This document shows, piece by piece, positions 45,378 to 52,907 of a DNA stretch of 64,000 nt; the stretch's first letter is position 1, and every line of letters begins with the position of its first letter. The position numbers were made by a program, and so were the translations under genes. Source of the stretch: JAWKJY01 sp041393535. Lineage in GTDB: Bacteria > Actinomycetota > Thermoleophilia > Gaiellales > Gaiellaceae. The stretch is taken from NCBI GenBank assembly GCA_041393535.1, contig JAWKJY010000002.1, positions 62,001 through 126,000 of the forward strand, written 5' to 3'. The notes under the pieces are model-generated. The model saw only the letters and a program-made list of their open reading frames with translations. It was not told the DNA's origin and made no database searches.

Positions 45378-45847
45378 TCAAGGCGGCCGCGTCGCGATCG
45401 AGGCGCCCGCGCTCATGCAGCTGCGCACGTGATCGGAGACCAGGGCGAGGGCGACGCCGTCGAGCACCTGCTTGACGGCGTTGACCTCGCTGACGACGTC
45501 GATGCAGTAGCGGTCTGCCTCGACCATCGCCGCGATCGCAACGACGCGGGCCTCCAGCTGGCGGAGGCGGTCGACGAGGCCGTCGCGCTCGTCGGCGTAG
45601 CGAGGCCGTTCGGCGCCGACAGGGAGCCGACGAGCTCCTCCGCGCGCTGCGCGAGCCCGGCCGGATCGCCGTGGGCGACGCAGTGGCGCACGTGCGCGTC
45701 GAGCAGGCCGAGCGAGACGCCGTCCAGGGCGCTGCGGACGGCGGCGATCTGCGTCAGCACGTCGATGCAGTAGCGGTGCTCTTCGACCATGCGGGCGACG
45801 GCGCGGACTTGCCCCTCGATGCGGCGCAGGCGGTTCAGGACACCCAC
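45378..45847 (-). CDS. Tandem CsoR-CsoR copper-sensing repressor (one frameshift)
   Basis: Two complete CsoR domains follow each other. The first reads RLRRIEGQVRAVARMVEE with Cu ligands in HRYCIDVL and HVRHC. The second reads DRLRQLEARVVAIAAMVEA with DRYCIDVV and HVRSC. Each keeps the Cys-His-Cys triad of Cu(I)-CsoR. A -1 slip near 45605 separates them. No start codon precedes the second domain, so with one base restored they are a single protein of about 156 residues. CsoR normally is a tetramer of one-domain subunits (about 90 residues). The GTG at 45847 is my best start. Divergent from the cop operon. Confidence 0.75.
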
Positions 45848-45908
45848 TCGATCGGCGCTGTAGCCCGCGATTCGGAAACGGTCGGCGATTCGGTCGCCCA
45901 GGCCGAAT

Positions 45909-45927
45909 ATACCAAACCCTTGGGTAT
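45909..45927. promoter_or_regulatory. CsoR-like operator 1
   Basis: ATACCAAACCCTTGGGTAT is an imperfect palindrome with the CsoR-box ends ATACC and GGGTAT, lying between the two divergent copper genes and upstream of the TTGACA box. Confidence 0.6.
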
Positions 45928-45958
45928 TTGACACAAGACGGAACCCAGGAGCTACGGT
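45928..45958 (+). promoter_or_regulatory. cop operon promoter (TTGACA - 19 - TACGGT)
   Basis: TTGACA at 45928-45933 and TACGGT at 45953-45958 lie between the two CsoR boxes, so bound repressor should block RNA polymerase. Confidence 0.5.
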
Positions 45959-45971
45959 GCCGCCATCATTG

Positions 45972-45988
45972 ATACCCCCACTGGGTAT
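45972..45988. promoter_or_regulatory. CsoR-like operator 2
   Basis: ATACCCCCACTGGGTAT matches the actinobacterial CsoR box (ATACCC, G/C-rich centre, GGGTAT). It sits between the -10 and the ribosome site GGAGGA of the chaperone gene. Confidence 0.7.
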
Positions 45989-46000
45989 ATGGAGGAGTAC

Positions 46001-46207
46001 ATGCCTGACCTTCTCGTCTTTTCCGTTCCGGCCGTCCGCTGCGGGTCGTGCCGGACCGCCATCGCGCAGGAGCTGAGCGGCGTGGCCGCCGTCGAGTCGT
46101 TCGACGTCGACCTGGACGCCCGGACGGTGAGCGTGCGCGCAACCGCCGGCCACGACGCCGCCATCCGCGCGGCGATCGAGCGCGCCGGTTACGAGGTCGG
46201 GCCGTGA
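46001..46207 (+). CDS. CopZ-like copper chaperone (HMA domain)
   Basis: The 68-residue single HMA domain has its metal site in VRCGSCRTAIAQEL (CxxC) and ends with RAAIERAGYEVG, the usual beta-alpha-beta finish. It should carry Cu(I) in the cytoplasm to CopA. An ATG also occurs at 45989, but GGAGGA at 45991-45996 fits the ATG at 46001. The residue before the first Cys is Arg instead of the usual Thr of MTC. The next gene overlaps its stop (GTGA). Confidence 0.88.
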   Translation: MPDLLVFSVPAVRCGSCRTAIAQELSGVAAVESFDVDLDARTVSVRATAGHDAAIRAAIERAGYEVGP

Positions 46208-47073
46208 GGCCCGCGACCCGCCTCGCCACCTACGCCGTCCTCGTCGCCGCGATCGGTGGCGGCGCCGCTGGCGTCGGGCTCGCGGTCGGGCCGGTCGAGG
46301 ACGACGCCCCCGCGCATGCGGCGCCGGCATCCAGCCAGGAAGGAGCGAACGACATGTCGATGGGAGAGCACGAGGGCGGAGCAGTCGCGAGCGGCCTCGC
46401 GATCGCGAACGACGACTACCGGCTCGTCGTGGACGAGGGGTCGTTCGACCCGGGTGAGCCGGGGACGCTGCGCTTCCGGATCCTCGATCCGACGGGGAAG
46501 GCGATCGACGACATGGAGCTCCACGGTGGAGTTCGCATGCATCTCATCGTCGTCCGCCGGGATCTGACCGGCTACCAGCATCTGCACCCGACGCTGCAAC
46601 CGGACGGCGCCTGGGCGACCGAGCTGACGCTGCCCGAGCCGGGCGCGTACCGCGCGTTCGCCGACTTCGAGCGCGACGGCGCCAAGACGGTGCTGGGCGC
46701 CGACCTGCTCGCGGGCGGGACGTTCTCGCCGATCGCGCTTCCCGCCGCCCGGACGCAACTCGACGTCGACGGCTTCGGCGTTCGGCTGGATGGCTCGGCG
46801 CTCGCCGGCGAGGAGACCGAGCTCACGTTCCGCATCACCGGGGGCGACCGACCAGCCGCGCTCGAGGACTACCTGGGCGCCCGCGGCCACCTGGTCGCGC
46901 TCCGCGAAGGCGATCTCGCGTACCTGCACGTGCACCCGGTCGAGGGCGGCGAGGACGGCCAGATCGCGTTCGAGGCCACCTTCCCGTCGGCCGGCCGCTA
47001 CCGCCTGTTCCTGCAGTTCCAGGTCGACGGGCGCGTGCACACGGCCGCGTTCACGCTTGAGGTCGGGGCGTGA
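46204..47073 (+). CDS. Exported His-rich protein of the copper operon
   Basis: The 289-residue protein has one N-terminal membrane span or signal anchor (RLATYAVLVAAIGGGAAGVG). A Met/His-rich stretch, NDMSMGEHEGG, follows. Two repeats of an Ig-like domain come next, each with a His motif: MHLIVVRRDLTGYQHLHP and GHLVALREGDLAYLHVHP. The repeated H-L-x-V and L-H-x-HP patterns and the location between CopZ-like and CopA genes suggest extracytoplasmic copper binding or buffering. I know of similar proteins beside actinobacterial CopA genes, but no proven function. Coupled to both neighbours by GTGA overlaps. Confidence 0.75.
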   Translation: MRPATRLATYAVLVAAIGGGAAGVGLAVGPVEDDAPAHAAPASSQEGANDMSMGEHEGGAVASGLAIANDDYRLVVDEGSFDPGEPGTLRFRILDPTGKAIDDMELHGGVRMHLIVVRRDLTGYQHLHPTLQPDGAWATELTLPEPGAYRAFADFERDGAKTVLGADLLAGGTFSPIALPAARTQLDVDGFGVRLDGSALAGEETELTFRITGGDRPAALEDYLGARGHLVALREGDLAYLHVHPVEGGEDGQIAFEATFPSAGRYRLFLQFQVDGRVHTAAFTLEVGA

Positions 47074-49328
47074 GCGCGCCGGCTGTCACTCCGGTCCGGC
47101 TCGAGCTGCCGATCGAGGGCATGACCTGCGCCTCGTGCGCCCTCCGGATCGAGAAGAGGCTGAACGCGCTCGACGGCGTCCAGGCAACTGTGAACTACGC
47201 GACGGAGCAGGCGACGGTCGAGCTCGACCCGAGCCGCGTGACGACGGACGCGCTCGTGGCGGCGGTCGAGGCGGCCGGTTATCGGACCACGCTGCCCGCG
47301 GCAGACGCCGCGACCGAGCAGCAGCCCGAGCCGGACCCGACCGCGGCGCTGCGCCGGCGGCTCCTGCTCTCCGTTGCTCTCGCGATGCCCGTGCTCCTGC
47401 TCGCGATGGTGCCGGCGCTCCAGTTCGACTCCTGGCAGTGGCTCAGCCTCCAGCTCGCGACCCCGGTCGTGATTTGGGGCGCCTGGCCGTTCCATCGCGC
47501 CGCCTGGGCGAACCTCCGCCACGCCAGCGCGACCATGGACACGCTGATCTCGGTCGGCACCCTCGCCGCCTGGGGCTGGTCGATCGCGGCGCTCTTCTTC
47601 CTCGGGGCCGGCGACCCGGACATGCGGATGCCGTTCGACCTGCTCCCCGACCGGGGCGAGAGCGCCTCGCAGATCTACCTCGAGGTCGCAACGGTCGTGA
47701 CGGTGTTCATCCTCGCCGGGCGCTGGTTCGAGGCCCGGGCGAAGCGCCGGGCGGGCGCGGCGCTGCGGGCGCTGCTCGAGCTCGGGGCCAAGGATGCGAG
47801 CGTCCTCGACGACGACGGCACGGAGCGGCGAGTCCCGATCGCAGAGCTGGCCGTCGGTGCGCGCTTCGTCGTCCGGCCCGGCGAGAAGGTGGCCACGGAC
47901 GGGATCGTCGAGGAGGGGCGGTCGGCCGTCGACCGCTCGCTCCTGACCGGCGAGAGCGTGCCCGTCGAGGGCGAGCCCGGCTCCGAGGTCGTCGGCGCGA
48001 CTGTCAACGCCGGCGGCCGGCTCGTCGTGCGGGCGACCCGGGTGGGCGCCGACACGGCGCTCTCGCAAATCGCGCGGCTCGTCACCGAGGCCCAGTCGGG
48101 GAAGGCGCCCGTGCAACGGCTCGCCGATCGGATCTCCGCGGTCTTCGTTCCGGTCGTCATCGCGGCCGCGATCGCGACCCTCGCCTTCTGGCTCGCCGCC
48201 GGCGGCGGAGCCGCCTTCGCGTTCGCGGCAGCCGTCGCCGTCCTGATCATCGCCTGCCCCTGCGCACTCGGCCTCGCGACGCCGACTGCGCTGCTGGTCG
48301 GCACGGGAAGGGGTGCGCAGCTCGGGATCCTGATCAAGGGGCCCGAGATGCTCGAGTCCACCCGTCGCGTCGACACGATCGTGGTCGACAAAACCGGCAC
48401 CGTCACGACCGGGCGGATGAGCCTCGTCGACGTGACCCTCGTCGACGGCACCGACCGGGCCGAGGCGCTCCGCCTCGTCGGCGGGCTCGAGGACGCCTCC
48501 GAGCACCCGGTCGCCCGGGCGGTCGCCGATGCGGCGCGCCACGAGCTCGGCAGCCTGCCCGTGGTCGAGTCCTTCACCAACCGGGAAGGCCTGGGCGTCG
48601 AGGGCATCGTCGACGGGCACGCCGTGGTCGTCGGGCGACCCGCGCTGCTCGCCGACTGGGCGCTCGAGCTCCCGCCCGCGCTCGACACGGCGCTCGCGCG
48701 AAACCAGGAGGCGGGCCGCACCGCGATCGCCGCCGCCTGGGACGGCGAGGTGCACGCCGTGCTCGCCGTCGCCGACACGATCAAGCCGACGAGCGCCGAG
48801 GCGATCGACGGCCTGCGACGCCTCGGGCTCGACGCGATCCTGCTCACCGGCGACAACGAGGCCACCGCCCACGCGGTCGCGGCCGAGGTCGGGATCGAGA
48901 CCGTGATCGCCGACGTGCTTCCCGCCGACAAGGCGGACGTCGTCCGTCGGCTCCAGGCCGAAGGCAGGGTCGTCGCGATGGTCGGGGACGGGGTCAACGA
49001 CGCGCCCGCCCTCGCCCAGGCCGACCTCGGCCTCGCGATCGGGACGGGGACCGACGTCGCGATCGAGGCGTCCGACCTCACGCTCGTCGCCGGCGACCTG
49101 CGCGCGGCGGGTGACGCCATCCGGCTCTCCCGGCGCACCCTGCGGACGATCAAGACGAACCTGTTCTGGGCGTTCGCCTACAACGTCGTGCTCATCCCTC
49201 TGGCCATGACCGGGCTGCTCAACCCCCTGATCGCAGGCGGCGCGATGGCTGCCTCGAGCCTCTTCGTCGTCGGCAATTCGCTCCGCCTCCGCCGGTTCCA
49301 GACGGCCAGCGGCGCGCGAGATCGCTGA
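47070..49328 (+). CDS. copA: Copper-translocating P1B-type ATPase
   Basis: The 752-residue copper exporter has an N-terminal HMA domain (EGMTCASC, residues 17-23), eight membrane helices, and the transmembrane metal site CPC at 396-398 (IIACPCALG). The actuator loop shows TGES, the phosphorylation motif is DKTGT at 440-444, the nucleotide site has the SEHPVA His-Pro pair, and the hinge is GDGVNDAPAL. The helix 7-8 motifs (YNVVLIPLA and MAASSLFVVGNSLRL) are those of Cu(I)-ATPases. It pumps Cu(I) out of the cytoplasm. Last gene of the three-gene coupled operon under CsoR-type control. Confidence 0.95.
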   Translation: MSAPAVTPVRLELPIEGMTCASCALRIEKRLNALDGVQATVNYATEQATVELDPSRVTTDALVAAVEAAGYRTTLPAADAATEQQPEPDPTAALRRRLLLSVALAMPVLLLAMVPALQFDSWQWLSLQLATPVVIWGAWPFHRAAWANLRHASATMDTLISVGTLAAWGWSIAALFFLGAGDPDMRMPFDLLPDRGESASQIYLEVATVVTVFILAGRWFEARAKRRAGAALRALLELGAKDASVLDDDGTERRVPIAELAVGARFVVRPGEKVATDGIVEEGRSAVDRSLLTGESVPVEGEPGSEVVGATVNAGGRLVVRATRVGADTALSQIARLVTEAQSGKAPVQRLADRISAVFVPVVIAAAIATLAFWLAAGGGAAFAFAAAVAVLIIACPCALGLATPTALLVGTGRGAQLGILIKGPEMLESTRRVDTIVVDKTGTVTTGRMSLVDVTLVDGTDRAEALRLVGGLEDASEHPVARAVADAARHELGSLPVVESFTNREGLGVEGIVDGHAVVVGRPALLADWALELPPALDTALARNQEAGRTAIAAAWDGEVHAVLAVADTIKPTSAEAIDGLRRLGLDAILLTGDNEATAHAVAAEVGIETVIADVLPADKADVVRRLQAEGRVVAMVGDGVNDAPALAQADLGLAIGTGTDVAIEASDLTLVAGDLRAAGDAIRLSRRTLRTIKTNLFWAFAYNVVLIPLAMTGLLNPLIAGGAMAASSLFVVGNSLRLRRFQTASGARDR

Positions 49329-49351
49329 CCTCTCAGTCACATTGAAATACC

Positions 49352-49363
49352 GTACCCCGGTAC
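49352..49363. promoter_or_regulatory. Palindrome upstream of MFS exporter
   Basis: GTACCCCGGTAC lies 15 bases before the ATG, extended outward as TACCG..CGGTA. Its TACC/GGTA ends resemble the CsoR boxes upstream, so the exporter may share copper control. Confidence 0.45.
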
Positions 49364-49378
49364 AGGAAGGAGAATGTT

Positions 49379-50796
49379 ATGTCGATTCCCGGCTCGTCGC
49401 GTTGGTGGGCCCTCGGCCTGATCGCGCTCGCCCAGTTCGTCGTGATCATGGACACGTCGATCATCGGCGTGGCCCTGCCCGACATCCAGGCCGACCTCGG
49501 CTTCTCGCAGGAGAGCCTCTCCTGGGTCTTCAACGCCTACGTCGTCGCCTTCGGCGGGCTGCTGCTCCTCGGCGGACGGCTCTCCGACCTGCTCGGCGCC
49601 CGTCGGCTCTTCCTCGCCGGCTGGGGCATCCTGGCGGGCGGGTCGCTCCTCGCCGGGCTCGCCGACACGGTCTGGGTCGAGCTCGCCGGCCGAGCCACCC
49701 AGGGCGCCGGCGCCGCACTGATCGCGCCATCGGCGCTGACGCTCCTCTTCACCCTGTTCGGCGCGGCGCCGCGCGAGCTGACGAAGGCGCTGTCGCTCTA
49801 CGGGGCCGCGGCGCCGGCGGGCGGCACGGCCGGGGTCTTCCTCGGCGGCGTGATCGCCGAGTGGGCGAGCTGGCCCTGGGTGTTCCTGATCAACCTGCCC
49901 CTCGCTGCCGTCGTCCTGGCGACTGCGCCCAGGCTGATGCCTGCGGGCCAGGCGCGCCCTGGAGCCGTCGATGTGCCGGGCGCCATCGCGGCGACCGCGG
50001 GGCTCGCGCTCGCCGTGTTCGGGATCGTCCGCGCACCGGAGGCCGGCTGGGGCTCCTGGTCGACGGTCGGCTCGCTGCTGGGTGCCGCTGCGCTGCTCGC
50101 CGCCTTCGTCGCGCTTCAGCGGACGCGCCGGGAGCCGCTCGTCCGACTCGGCATCTTCCGCGCCGCGGGCCTTGCGTCCGCCAACGTCGCCCAGCTGCTC
50201 CTCGGCGCCGCCTGGATCCCGATGTGGTTCTTCCTCAACCTCTACCTGCAGCAGGTGCTCGGCCTCGGCGCCTTCGAGAGCGGTGCCGCCCTGCTCCCGA
50301 TGACCGCCGCGATCATGCTCCTCATGGTCGTCGCCGCGCCCCGGATCATCGCCAGGCTCGGCACCAGAACGCCGATCGTCGCAGGCCTGCTCCTGCTCGC
50401 CGGCGGGCTCGGCTGGCTCTCGCTCGCCCCGGCCGACGGCAGCTTCATGACCGACGTACTCCCCGCCTCCCTGGTAGCAGCAGCAGGCATAGCTCGCGTT
50501 CATCCCCTCGCTCGGGCAGGCGATCTCGAGGAAGCCCGCCCGGAGGAGGGCGGCCTCGCCGCCGGCATCAACACCAGCTACCAGGTTGGGTCTGCGCTCG
50601 GACTGGCGGCCATGACCGCGCTCGCCGCCTCGCAGGGCGCCGACCGCCTCGACGACCTCGTCGCGCTCACCGACGGCTTCTCCGCCGCGTTCCTCGGCGC
50701 CGCCATCGCCGGAAGCTGCGGCGATCGCCCTGGTGACGGTCGGGCGCCGGCGGCGGCCGGCCAGGACTGCCCCGGAGGTCGACGGCGCTGCGGTGA
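49379..50796 (+). CDS. MFS exporter, DHA2 type (frameshifts in the 3' third)
   Basis: About 470 residues with some fourteen membrane spans. The start contains ALAQFVVIMDTSIIGVALPDI and WVFNAYVVAFGGLLLLGGRLSDLLG, a DHA2/EmrB-type signature, with motif C-like GTAGVFLGGVIAEW. It has a good ribosome site (AAGGAG) before the ATG. Near 50490 and 50527 two slips hide the piece FIPSLGQAIS, after which the frame returns at RPEEGGLAAGINTSYQVGSALG. Another slip near 50710 hides the last helix AAAIALVTVGRRRR. The stop at 50796 is the most plausible end. It probably expels a toxic compound; the substrate is unknown. Confidence 0.75.
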
Positions 50797-50818
50797 CTCG
50801 CGCGCTGAACGATCACGG

Positions 50819-50850
50819 TCTCGCGAGGGCCGCGTACGGCCCTCGCGAGA
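50819..50850. terminator. Perfect 13-bp hairpin between convergent genes
   Basis: TCTCGCGAGGGCC and GGCCCTCGCGAGA form a perfect 13-bp stem with a 6-base loop, just past the exporter end and facing the methyltransferase end. It has no T-run, but position and strength suggest a bidirectional terminator. Confidence 0.55.
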
Positions 50851-50937
50851 TACAAATCGCGCCCCGCCCGGGCAGGAGAGCTCATCGCTGGCCCGGGCCG
50901 CTGCGGCCTCGTCAACCGCGCGCAGACCACGGCCTGC

Positions 50938-51711
50938 TCAGACGGAGGGTCGGTACGCCTTGAGGGTGGCGCCCCGGGCGCCGAAGCGCTCGGCGTTCCT
51001 GCGGGTGTCCTCGAAGGTGGAGCGGGCGTAGGTGTCGACGAGCTGGCCGGTCTCGATGCGATGGAACCCGTGGCGGGCGAGCAGAGCGGCGTACGCTGCC
51101 TCCAGCAGCGCGCCGGCGATTCAGCCGGTCCAGAGGTCGATGTTGCGTTGGCCCTCCTCGCTCACCGGCCGCTGGATGGTGACGTCGGCGAGCTGGAGCC
51201 GACCGCCGGGGACGAGGACGCGGAACAGCTCCGAGAAGACGGCGTCCTTGTCCGGGATCAGGTCGATCACGCCGTTCGAGATCACGACGTCGAAGGAGTG
51301 ATCCTCGAACGGGAGGCACTCGGCCTCGGCCTCGACGAACTCCACGTTCTCCGCTCCCATGCCCGTGGCGGCTCGCCTCGCCTTGGCGAGCATCTGCCGC
51401 GTCATGTCGATCCCGGTGACGTGCCCCTGCGGCCCTGTCACAGGCCGCGATCAGCGTGTCCGTCCCGGCTCCGGACCCGATGTCGAGCACGCGCTCTCCC
51501 GGGCCGAGCCGGCCCAGCTGCCAGTGGTTCGCGACGCCGGCGAACGACTCGACCGCCTCGTCGGGGACGGCGGCGAGCTCCGACGGGTAGTCGAGATCCT
51601 CCGCCCGCGCGGCCGGTCGGGAAGATGATCCCGGTCGGGTTGCTCGGAGACGGACGCGTACGTCCGCCGGATCTCGTGCTTGAGCTGCGCGACGTCGAGG
51701 CCGGCCTCCAT
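50938..51711 (-). CDS. ArsM-like SAM-dependent methyltransferase (frameshifts)
   Basis: The composite of about 257 residues reads LKHEIRRTYASVSEQPD, DYPSELAAVPDEAVESFAGV, then motif I VLDIGSGAGTDTLIA, GIDMTRQMLAKARRAA, SFDVVISNGVIDLIPDK and LWTGCIAGALLEAAY. The order is that of arsenite methyltransferases. However, the usual Cys in the SAGCGNP-type block is replaced (AGVANH), while the Cys of CIAGAL is kept. So As(III) methylation is doubtful and another metalloid or thiol is possible. Slips occur near 51640, 51440 and 51125 and sum to whole codons. The ATG overlaps the DsrE gene stop (TGATG). Confidence 0.7.
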
Positions 51712-52094
51712 CAGTTCCCCCCTTTCGTCGACGGTAACGAAGACGGTCGCTCCGTCGCCGACCCACTCCCAGGCGGGGTGGCGCCGGCAAGCCGTGCGTT
51801 CGCGACGAGGCTCGCCTCGTCGAGCTTGCGGGACTTGAAGCAGATTGGGCAGACGAGCAGCTCGCCGCCGCCGTCTGCGAACTGCTGGAACAGCCGGGCG
51901 AGCGGCGGGCAGCCGTCGCAGGCGACGGCGTCGGCGTGCCCGGGCATCCGAGGCGGACGGCGTCCTTCGTCAGGAACATCACGACGCTTGCCCTGCTCGA
52001 GGCCCGCGGTTCCATTGAGGAAGGCGATAGTCACCCGCTCGGCGTCCTCGAGCCCCGTCGCCAGGTTGATCACGACCTTCCCGTGCTCCGTCAT
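51711..52094 (-). CDS. DsrE-family protein (frameshifts)
   Basis: The 127-residue protein begins GKVVINLATGLEDAERVTIAFL, the DsrE/F fold start. It contains the cysteine motifs ACDGCPPLARLF and ELLVCPICFKSR and the end ASLVANARLAGATP. Between 52010 and 51960 the true reading is VMFLTKDAVRLG, and between 51785 and 51720 it is WEWVGDGATVFVTVDE. Both are hidden by paired slips that sum to whole codons. DsrE proteins relay sulfur through cysteine persulfides. Here the pairing with a methyltransferase and a rhodanese regulator fits thiol or metalloid handling. Confidence 0.75.
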   Translation of the reverse strand: MTEHGKVVINLATGLEDAERVTIAFLNGTAGLEQGKRRDVPDEGRRPPRMPGHADAVACDGCPPLARLFQQFADGGGELLVCPICFKSRKLDEASLVANARLAGATPPGSGSATERPSSLPSTKGGN

Positions 52095-52145
52095 CGCTCG
52101 CGTCCTCTCCGTCGTGGTGGCGCAAGCATCGCACCGATCGGGCGA

Positions 52146-52167
52146 ATATCAATAATTCATTTGATAT
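52146..52167. promoter_or_regulatory. Inverted-repeat operator between divergent ArsR and DsrE genes
   Basis: ATATCAA and TTGATAT form a perfect inverted repeat with an 8-base spacer, in a strikingly AT-rich patch. It lies 12 bases before the ArsR-type ATG and 52 bases from the DsrE start, the expected place for an ArsR dimer controlling both directions. Confidence 0.7.
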
Positions 52168-52178
52168 CTTTACGAACC

Positions 52179-52844
52179 ATGTCGGGACGGGTCGCGAAGG
52201 ACGCGCTGTTCGACGGGTTCGCGCAGGTCGCGCGTGCGCTCGGGAACCCGGAGCATCGGCTGGGCTGGTGGACGTGCTGGCGCGAAGCGACGCTCCGTCG
52301 ACGAGCTCGCGAGGCTGATCGACGAGAGCACTGCGAACACGTCCCAGCGCCTGCAGGTGCTCGCCCGGTCGGGCTCGTGCGGTCACGCCGCGAAGGCACG
52401 CGCGTCGTGTACCGACTCGCAGGCGACGACGTGGCGGCGCTCTGGTCGACGCTCGCGGGAGTCGCGGCCAGGCACCTGGCGGAGGTGGAGGTGCTGGCCG
52501 GCGAGTACCTGGGCGCGCGGGACGGCCTCGAGCAGGTCACGGCCGACGAGCTGGCCAAGCGGCTCGGCGCCGGCGAGGTGATCGTGCTCGACGTCAGGCC
52601 GACCGCCGAGTACGCGGCCGGCCACATCGCAGGCGCGCGCTCGGCGCCGATCGAGCAGCTGCCCGGGCTGATCGGTGAGCTGCCACACGACAGCGAGGTG
52701 GTCGCGTACTGCCGCGGCCCGTACTGCGTCTACGCCGACGACGCAGTCCGGCTGCTGCACGAGCACGGGGTCGCCGCGCGACGGCTCGACATCGGCTTCC
52801 CTGAGTGGCAGCGCGCCGGGCACCCGGTCGCCACTGCGCGCTGA
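52179..52844 (+). CDS. ArsR-type regulator fused to a rhodanese domain (frameshifts in the HTH)
   Basis: The 221-residue protein has an ArsR winged helix at 1-95 (composite: SVDELARLIDESTANTSQRLQ, then GLVRSRREGTRVVYRL). A rhodanese domain follows at about 115-215, with VIVLDVRPTAEYAAGHIAGARS and an active-site loop YCRGPYCVYADDAVRLL. The catalytic Cys begins CRGPYC. Three single-base slips (near 52262, 52296 and 52373) sum to one codon and return the frame. The family is known: ArsR-rhodanese fusions that may sense sulfur or redox state through persulfidation. Confidence 0.78.
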   Translation: MSGRVAKDALFDGFAQVARALGNPEHRLGWWTCWREATLRRRAREADRREHCEHVPAPAGARPVGLVRSRREGTRVVYRLAGDDVAALWSTLAGVAARHLAEVEVLAGEYLGARDGLEQVTADELAKRLGAGEVIVLDVRPTAEYAAGHIAGARSAPIEQLPGLIGELPHDSEVVAYCRGPYCVYADDAVRLLHEHGVAARRLDIGFPEWQRAGHPVATAR

Positions 52845-52907
52845 GCGAGGACATGCCGCCCCGACGGATCGCCGCTACCAGCCGCGGCCGCGGCGCTCGT
52901 CCCCCGC

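Noticed and set aside
45413..45610. Read-through protein tail of the first CsoR domain (Ser/Ala-rich)
   Set aside because: It is the shifted frame of the second CsoR domain, which is complete in the neighbouring frame.
50819..50850. Attachment site or replication palindrome
   Set aside because: A single perfect hairpin between convergent genes fits a terminator. No direct repeat, recombinase or second copy is nearby.
51711..52844. Paired compensating frameshifts as an evolved feature of DsrE and ArsR genes
   Set aside because: Each slip is in the same direction and they sum to three missing bases. The hidden pieces match the families exactly when bases are added, so errors are the better explanation.
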